From Phycisphaerae bacterium (GTDB lineage Bacteria > Planctomycetota > Phycisphaerae > JAAYCJ01), in NCBI GenBank assembly GCA_012514125.1, contig JAAZAW010000089.1, positions 1 to 7,675 on the forward strand: a stretch of DNA of 7,675 bases, given 5' to 3'. Below the pieces are notes generated by a model. It was not told where the DNA came from, did no database searches, and saw only the letters and a program-made list of their open reading frames with translations. Within the stretch, counting starts at the first letter, position 1. Each line of letters begins with the position of its first letter. Positions 1 through 4,220 of the stretch are shown here, piece after piece. A program made the position numbers and the translations under genes.

Positions 1-2274
1 CAGTCGGTCCCAAATTGCTTTACCGAAGAAGCAGTCGTCTCATTTGTCACGCACGCAGCAGGGAGCGGGACCATCGGATCGACCTGGCAGGGCTTTGAGC
101 TGTTTGTCGAAACCGTTGCAGCGCCGGAATTCTCACCGGCAGGGCCGGAAATTGATGGGCCGACGGAAGTGACGATTGGTTGTGCGACTCAAAACGCGAG
201 TATTTATTACACCACCGATGGAACCACTCCGGCGACCAGTGTGACCGGCAGTACGCTTCTTTACACCGGGCCAGTGACGATAAATCCGGGAACAACGCTC
301 AGTGCGATTGCCGTCAAGACCGGTTTTAATAATAGTGCGGTGACCTGTGTTTCGTATGTGGCACCAAAGATCCCTGTCGTATCGGATGATTTTCAGTCTG
401 AGACGATGAGCGACCAATGGACTCTTGAGGCACTTAATCCAACAAATTTGCACCAGGGGTGGAGAAAAGTATACGCCAACCTTAGCACCAACACCGGGCC
501 TCGCCGGGCGGGATACAAATCGGCGGCAAATTATGCGTTGAAAGGTGATTTCGATGTTAGGATCAATTTCGAGGCGTACGCTTCGGCGGTTGGTGCGACG
601 GGCGATGCAGTGTCCGGACGATTGATCATCGCCAGTGTAAGCGATCCCGCCAAGAGCATCGATATTCGAAATGCACGTTCCTATGACTATCTCGACGGCA
701 CCTGGCTGATGCTCGCATTGATTAATAACGATCATCTCACCCGGCCTGAAAACCTGCGGGGTTATCCTGCGGTTGCGCTTCGTGCGGTACGGACAGGAAA
801 TACCCTGTCCGCCTACGGCAGACCAATGCAGCAAGCGCCCAACGGATTGCTCGCTCCGGTAGGTGACGGCGAATGGACGCTCATTTTGTCGCGGGCGAAT
901 TGCTTTACCGACGATGCGACGGTATCGTTTGTCACGTATGCCGATGGAAACGCCACCATTGGTTCGACCTGGCAGGACTTTGAGTTGTTCGTCGAATCCA
1001 CGGCGGCTCCGATGCCGGATTTCTCACCGGCGTATTCGGTGATTTCCGGTCCCAAATCGATCACGATCACCAGTTCCCTGCCCAATGCGGTCATTCGCTA
1101 TACCGATGATGAGAGCGAACCGACCGAAGTGAACGGCACTGTGGTCGAATCGGGCGACACGGTATCGATTACAACGAGCGGCACGACGCTCAAAGCCCGC
1201 GTATGGGCCGACGGCTTGGATCCAAGTCCGGTCCGAAGTGTGACCTATACGTTCCCCACATCGTATAATCGTCCCGAGGTGATTGCCCGTGATGATACCA
1301 TCGTCGTCGACGGCGATCTCTCCGACTGGTCTGCCGCGGATTTCATTCCGCTCGACACACCCTACGATGGCGATGGAGCTTCGGATGTCATCAACGCCTA
1401 TTATGCCGCCAAATGGAACAGTACAGGTAAGATTTACGTGGCGGTGAAAGTGACCGATTCCTCGCAGTATCTGGTTGATGAATGCGAAGGATGGGACAAG
1501 TCCGATACCGTCGAAATCTATCTGCACACACAAGGCACCACAGATAAATATGTCGCTTCCAGCAATTGGAACCACAACTGGGAAAGCGCCCAGCAGTATA
1601 TCACCGGGCTTCGGACCGACGGTGGCAGTGTCTGGACCATCCTGGGAGGAAGTAGCAGTGCGGCACCGGCGGTGGCGGGTATTACTGCAGCTGGGTCACG
1701 ATCCGGAGCGACGTATATCTACGAATACGAACTGACGCCCTACGATTCCTTTGGCGGCTGGTTCGGCGGGCCAAGCATCGTATCGACCTTGTCCGAAAAT
1801 GATGTCATCGGACTCGATATCTGCGTATCGAGCACCGACAGCGAGGGTAATTTCCTGGGCATGATCAGTGAAAACGATCTGCCCGAGAAAGAGGAATATG
1901 TTTCAAGCATTGGCATACACAGGCTCGGCCCTGAAGTGACCTACATTCCCGGCGATGCGAATTTCGATAACAAAGTCGATGTTGGCGACCTGGGTATCCT
2001 GGCGGCCAACTATGGAATGACGAGTTGGGCCACCTGGTCGAAAGGCGACTTCAACGGCGACAGCAAAGTCGATGTCGGCGATCTGGGCATCCTGGCGGCC
2101 AATTACGGCACGGGCACCAGCGGTGCGAACTTCGAAGCCGATTATGCGAAAGTGTTCGGCACGGCAACGGATGAGGATGAAGTTATCGATACTTCATTGT
2201 GCGGCGGTCTGGGCTTTCCGCTGGTGGCAGGGTTGCTCCTGATGGGTCTGATGCTGGTGAAATTGGAGCAGTAG
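1..2274 (+). CDS. Exported multidomain protein with CHB_HEX-like, CBM9-like and dockerin modules and a C-terminal anchor (5' partial)
   Basis: The frame is open from base 1, so the true start lies upstream; 757 residues are visible, ending at TAG. Visible order: residues 1-44, tail of a beta-sandwich module (NCFTEEAVVSFV...GSTWQGFELFVE); 48-120, chitobiase/hexosaminidase C-terminal-like module (SIYYTTDGTTP); about 129-337, a full copy of the beta-sandwich module beginning DDFQSETMSDQW; about 341-417, a second, more divergent chitobiase-type module (VIRYTDDESEP); about 424-643, a CBM9/DOMON-like module (IVVDGDLSDW, KIYVAVKVTD, SDTVEIYL); 651-705, type I dockerin with two calcium loops; 734-757, Cys-Gly-Gly, a hydrophobic helix and the short tail VKLEQ. 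No catalytic domain is visible, so an enzyme, if any, would lie upstream. By family knowledge such proteins are secreted, bind carbohydrate or protein partners, and may be membrane-anchored by sorting. Substrate is unknown. A hairpin follows the stop. Confidence is high for the gene, moderate for the outer domain names. Confidence 0.93.
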   Translation, partial: QSVPNCFTEEAVVSFVTHAAGSGTIGSTWQGFELFVETVAAPEFSPAGPEIDGPTEVTIGCATQNASIYYTTDGTTPATSVTGSTLLYTGPVTINPGTTLSAIAVKTGFNNSAVTCVSYVAPKIPVVSDDFQSETMSDQWTLEALNPTNLHQGWRKVYANLSTNTGPRRAGYKSAANYALKGDFDVRINFEAYASAVGATGDAVSGRLIIASVSDPAKSIDIRNARSYDYLDGTWLMLALINNDHLTRPENLRGYPAVALRAVRTGNTLSAYGRPMQQAPNGLLAPVGDGEWTLILSRANCFTDDATVSFVTYADGNATIGSTWQDFELFVESTAAPMPDFSPAYSVISGPKSITITSSLPNAVIRYTDDESEPTEVNGTVVESGDTVSITTSGTTLKARVWADGLDPSPVRSVTYTFPTSYNRPEVIARDDTIVVDGDLSDWSAADFIPLDTPYDGDGASDVINAYYAAKWNSTGKIYVAVKVTDSSQYLVDECEGWDKSDTVEIYLHTQGTTDKYVASSNWNHNWESAQQYITGLRTDGGSVWTILGGSSSAAPAVAGITAAGSRSGATYIYEYELTPYDSFGGWFGGPSIVSTLSENDVIGLDICVSSTDSEGNFLGMISENDLPEKEEYVSSIGIHRLGPEVTYIPGDANFDNKVDVGDLGILAANYGMTSWATWSKGDFNGDSKVDVGDLGILAANYGTGTSGANFEADYAKVFGTATDEDEVIDTSLCGGLGFPLVAGLLLMGLMLVKLEQ
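13..1032 (+). repeat. Large in-frame protein repeat, period 885 bases (295 residues)
   Basis: The segment starting at base 13 (AATTGCTTTACCGA) recurs at base 898 with the same opening bases, and similarity continues through the GSTWQxFELFVE and FSPA motifs. The shift is 885 bases, which keeps the frame. The second copy carries two extra residues (AAPMPDFSPA against AAPEFSPA). Each unit appears to be one beta-sandwich module followed by one chitobiase-type module, and the window begins inside the first visible unit, so more copies may lie upstream. The chitobiase-type halves have diverged much more than the beta-sandwich ends. Confidence 0.85.
1951..2115 (+). repeat. Type I dockerin coding repeat, period 93 bases
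   Basis: Two calcium-binding F-hand motifs lie 31 residues apart at residues 651 and 682. Both have Asp, Asn, Asp and Asp at loop positions 1, 3, 5 and 12, and both end in VDVGDLGILAANYG. At the DNA level bases 1972-2015 and 2065-2108 differ at only five of 44 positions; all five are third-position silent transitions. In Planctomycetota such dockerins are common in exported proteins without classical cellulosomes, so a cohesin partner cannot be assumed. Confidence 0.92.
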
Positions 2275-2291
2275 AAAGTAGGAATTTCTGT

Positions 2292-2317
2292 ATCGGCGGG
2301 CTTCACCGCCCGCCGAT
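2292..2317 (+). terminator. GC-rich hairpin after the dockerin gene, probable terminator
   Basis: The arms ATCGGCGGGC (2292-2301) and GCCCGCCGAT (2308-2317) pair perfectly over 10 bp around the 6-base loop TTCACC, 17 bases after the stop codon. The following GCTTTGGG is a poor T-tract, so this is not a textbook intrinsic terminator. It may end transcription, protect the 3' end of the mRNA, or be a dispersed repeat; a related hairpin lies at 3335-3364. Confidence 0.65.
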
Positions 2318-2449
2318 GCTTTGGGTCATGACAACACCGTGGATAAAAGGAACAGCAGCATCGTTCCCAGACTTCACGCCCCACCAAATATGTGGTGTGT
2401 GTGATGCCGGGCGATTATTTGAAAACGACGACCCTTGTTTTAGAAAATT

Positions 2450-2454
2450 GGGAG
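2450..2454 (+). promoter_or_regulatory. Ribosome binding site that fixes the M55 peptidase start
   Basis: GGGAG lies six bases ahead of the ATG at 2461. That ATG begins MKIVMGTDLEG, which matches the family's N-terminus. The in-frame GTG at 2392 would add 23 residues with no family resemblance and has no purine-rich site in front of it. Confidence 0.8.
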
Positions 2455-2460
2455 TTTTTT

Positions 2461-3255
2461 ATGAAGATTGTGATGGGAACCGATCTGGAAGGTGTCAGCG
2501 GTGTGACCAGTTTTGAAGATGAGACCTATCCAACGGGAAAATATTACGAAAAGGTGAAACATCTGCTCACCGCGGAAATCAATGCGGCGGTCGAAGGATT
2601 GCTCGAAGGTGGTGCGACGGAAATCCTGGTGGTCGACGGGCACGGACCGGGTGCGGTTATTTTTGAAGAACTTCACCCGGCGGCTAAGCTGCTGCATGGG
2701 CGACCTTTTCCGCCAAAAATTTTCTCCTGTGACCTCTTTCGGGATTATGACCTGTGTATGATGCTCGGTCAGCATGCCATGGCGGGCACCCAGGATGGGA
2801 CGCTGAGCCATACGCAAAGCAGCCGGGAGGTGGATTATTACAAACTCAACGGCCGATTCATCGGCGAGATCGCCCAGTTCGCCCTGGGCTTCGGAGCGAT
2901 GGGAATTCCCCTTTTCTTTTTGACGGGCGATGACGCGGCCTGTCGAGAAGCTCAGGAACTGATCCCCGGTCTTTCGACCGTGTCGGTGAAAAAGGGATTG
3001 AGTCGAACCAGTGCGATTTCGCTGTCCCCGGAGGCGGCTCGGCAGAAAATCCGCAAAGGAGCCCGGGACGCACTGCGTCAACAGGCCGCTTCGCCGATAA
3101 AGCCGCTCGTGTGGCCGGGGCCTTTTGTCCTGGAAAAACGATTTTTTTATTCTTCATCCGCGGACAGATATGACGCGGTGCCGTATGCGACGCGAATTGA
3201 TTCACAGATCGTTCAACTCAAAGGCGAGTCGATTCTTGATCTGATCTACGCCTGA
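2461..3255 (+). CDS. M55 family D-aminopeptidase (DppA-like)
   Basis: 264 residues, close to the 274 of Bacillus subtilis DppA as I recall it. Members are zinc-dependent, cytoplasmic enzymes that form ring-shaped decamers and release N-terminal D-amino acids from short peptides. The positions that hold the DppA zinc ligands are all filled: Asp8 and Glu10 (TDLEGVSG), His61 (VDGHGPG), His105 (GQHAMAG) and Glu136 (FIGEIAQ). His117 in LSHT corresponds to the proposed catalytic histidine. The family segment LTGDDAACREAQELIPG is also clear, with the usual SLSPEAA further on. No signal peptide is seen, which fits a cytosolic place. The N-terminus was chosen from the ribosome binding site at 2450-2454. 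The gene stands alone between two hairpin-bearing gaps, with no dipeptide transporter beside it, so a role in recycling D-amino-acid peptides from peptidoglycan is plausible but is inference. Confidence 0.95.
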   Translation: MKIVMGTDLEGVSGVTSFEDETYPTGKYYEKVKHLLTAEINAAVEGLLEGGATEILVVDGHGPGAVIFEELHPAAKLLHGRPFPPKIFSCDLFRDYDLCMMLGQHAMAGTQDGTLSHTQSSREVDYYKLNGRFIGEIAQFALGFGAMGIPLFFLTGDDAACREAQELIPGLSTVSVKKGLSRTSAISLSPEAARQKIRKGARDALRQQAASPIKPLVWPGPFVLEKRFFYSSSADRYDAVPYATRIDSQIVQLKGESILDLIYA

Positions 3256-3287
3256 GAATCTGTTCGGATGGTTGAAAAAATAGAATC
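3256..3287 (+). repeat. Short post-stop repeat, copy 1
   Basis: Directly after the M55 stop codon, bases 3256-3275 begin GAATCTGTTCGG and match bases 4134-4154, which lie just after the next gene's stop, with one substitution and one single-base gap. Both copies are followed, after a dissimilar 7-9 base stretch, by GAATC. The function is unknown and a chance match cannot be excluded. Confidence 0.4.
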
Positions 3288-3334
3288 AATGAATTGGAGA
3301 AAATATCCTTAAATCGACCTTTAATTCTGTTCCG

Positions 3335-3364
3335 GCCTCGGCAGGTTTCATCGCCTGTCGAGGT
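3335..3364 (+). terminator. Hairpin after the M55 gene, probable terminator, related to the one at 2292
   Basis: The arms CCTCGGCAGG (3336-3345) and CCTGTCGAGG (3354-3363) pair over 10 bp with one G-U wobble; a further T-G pair (3346 with 3353) leaves the 6-base loop TTCATC. No T-tract follows. It lies 80 bases after the stop and ahead of the pseudopilin promoter candidates, so it would insulate the two genes. Its core matches the hairpin at 2292-2317 position by position apart from five transitions. Confidence 0.6.
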
Positions 3365-3381
3365 ATTCAGATATCACAAAG

Positions 3382-3403
3382 TGTATAATGCAACTGTATA
3401 ATG
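3382..3403 (+). promoter_or_regulatory. Two tandem TATAAT boxes ahead of the pseudopilin gene
   Basis: TGTATAATG occurs twice, at 3382-3390 and 3395-3403, 13 bases apart. Each contains a perfect sigma-70 type -10 hexamer (3384-3389 and 3397-3402). No good -35 hexamer lies 16-18 bases upstream of either, so activity may need an activator, or only one box may be used. A start site just downstream would give a leader of only about 15-35 bases before the ATG at 3423. Confidence 0.5.
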
Positions 3404-3422
3404 AAATAATGAGAGGTTAATT

Positions 3423-4121
3423 ATGAATGCGAAAGTCTACAGACCAAAGATCAAACATGGTTTCACCCTCATCGAACTTCTTGTGGTGGTGACGATCATT
3501 TCGGTCTTGATCGCCCTGTTGCTGCCGGCTCTTTCCTCGGCGCGTGAATCGGCAAAACGCGTTGTATGCGCATCTCAGCTGCGAACCCACGGTACGGTTT
3601 TCAATATGTATGCAAACAGCAATAATGGTTGGTTTCCCGGCGGGGATTTATACTATCATCCAATGTATCAAAACTATGCCTGGCCTTCCATTTTGAGTGC
3701 AAAATATTTAGATTCTTTTGAAAAGTTCAACGGCGTTACTCGTCCGATGTACTATTGTCCATCGGCTACAGATACGTTGATTCGAAATGCCAATGAGCGT
3801 TGGAATTTTATCGACCATTATGGTTGGTATCGGTGGGTTAGCTATAGTTTTTTCTGCAACATCAAGCCGACAAGCGCACCTTCCGAGATTATTCCTACAA
3901 AAGTGGATCGTTCGGAACCCGACTGGGTCTTGGGGGCGGATGTTATCTTGTTGCGCAGCGTTCCGGAGGAAGCTATATCACACCGCAGTGGAACCGGCAA
4001 ACCGGCTGGTGGAAATATTCTGCATGTCGATACCAGTGTCAAATGGAAAAATTGGGCCGATTACAATATGGATATCTATCTGTATCCAACAGATCCACCA
4101 GTTGCCTTTTATGCCTGGTAA
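3423..4121 (+). CDS. Type II secretion-like pseudopilin (prepilin N-terminal cleavage/methylation domain)
   Basis: 232 residues. The class III leader is 13 residues, basic and ends in Gly; prepilin peptidase should cut Gly13-Phe14, leaving FTLIELLVVVTIISVLIALL as the N-terminal helix, with Glu18 as the conserved mature Glu5. Next come SSARESAKRVVCASQLRTHG and MYANSNNGWFPGG, typical of the abundant pseudopilins of Planctomycetota and Lentisphaerota. The C-terminal region SHRSG...GGNILHVDTSVKW resembles the H-x9-DG tail of that group, but His187 and Asp203 are 16 apart and the Gly is Thr204. GAGAGG at 3411-3416, six bases before the ATG, supports the start. The mature protein would sit in the inner membrane with a periplasmic globular domain. 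It may help export or assemble surface enzymes; the glycosidase-like gene follows after 99 bases. No secretion ATPase or prepilin peptidase gene is in view. Confidence 0.95.
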   Translation: MNAKVYRPKIKHGFTLIELLVVVTIISVLIALLLPALSSARESAKRVVCASQLRTHGTVFNMYANSNNGWFPGGDLYYHPMYQNYAWPSILSAKYLDSFEKFNGVTRPMYYCPSATDTLIRNANERWNFIDHYGWYRWVSYSFFCNIKPTSAPSEIIPTKVDRSEPDWVLGADVILLRSVPEEAISHRSGTGKPAGGNILHVDTSVKWKNWADYNMDIYLYPTDPPVAFYAW

Positions 4122-4220
4122 ATTTGAAAATCTGAATCTGCTCGGAATGGTTGAGCCGATCGGAATCTTATTTTCTGCACGTTTTTTACTTTTTATTTCA
4201 TAGTTTTTTGGAGAGAGACA
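4122..4220 (+). other. T-rich spacer between the pseudopilin and glycosidase-like genes
   Basis: These 99 bases hold copy 2 of the short post-stop repeat, the 8-base palindrome CCGATCGG (4156-4163) and a T-rich stretch at 4168-4209 with several runs of five or six T. The palindrome has no loop, and flanking stems reach only 4 bp, so a proper terminator is not supported. The GGAG at 4210-4213 is the ribosome binding site of the next gene. Read-through from the pseudopilin promoter is possible. Confidence 0.6.
4134..4167 (+). repeat. Short post-stop repeat, copy 2
   Basis: Bases 4134-4154 begin GAATCTGCTCGG and match bases 3256-3275 with one C/T difference and one extra A. GAATC follows at 4163-4167, as in copy 1. 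The segment starts 12 bases after the pseudopilin stop codon. A 4-bp stem GCTC/GAGC (4140-4143 with 4153-4156) can form; in copy 1 only three of these pairs remain, with the C/T change in the left arm matched by G/A in the right. Confidence 0.4.

Larger units (their letters stand above)
2275..2460 (+). other. Intergenic region between the dockerin gene and the M55 peptidase gene
   Basis: These 186 bases hold the hairpin at 2292-2317 and the leader of the peptidase gene. The 8-base palindrome GTCATGAC (2325-2332) and a weak 5-bp stem CACCA/TGGTG (2382-2386 with 2393-2397) are present but are too short to interpret. No convincing -35/-10 pair was found. The peptidase frame stays open upstream to a GTG at 2392, but that start has no ribosome binding site. 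Confidence 0.6.

Noticed and set aside
169..171. ATG at 169 as the true start of the dockerin protein
   Set aside because: The frame is open back to base 1 and the residues before it belong to the repeated beta-sandwich module, so the gene begins outside the window.
133..834. Long antisense open frame (233 codons) opposite the dockerin gene
   Set aside because: Its translation is rich in Arg, Cys and Ile without any domain pattern, and the + strand frame has clear domains throughout; it is a shadow of the coding strand.
2419..2448. Promoter for the M55 gene (TTGAAA with TAGAAA 16 bases later)
   Set aside because: The -10 match is poor and a transcript from it would begin at or inside the ribosome binding site.
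2392..2460. GTG start at 2392 giving a longer M55 peptidase
   Set aside because: It lacks a ribosome binding site and adds 23 residues with no family resemblance; ATG 2461 has GGGAG at the right distance and starts at the family's N-terminus.
2440..3081. Antisense open frame (213 codons) opposite the M55 gene
   Set aside because: The + strand encodes a complete conserved enzyme here; the antisense product shows no motif or start signal.
3409..3420. Tiny ORF ATG AGA GGT TAA just ahead of the pseudopilin start
   Set aside because: Its bases are the pseudopilin's own ribosome binding site, and four codons are expected by chance in an AT-rich leader.
4156..4190. Intrinsic terminator between the pseudopilin and glycosidase-like genes
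   Set aside because: The T-rich stretch is suggestive, but the only inverted repeat is a loopless 8-base palindrome with no extendable stem.
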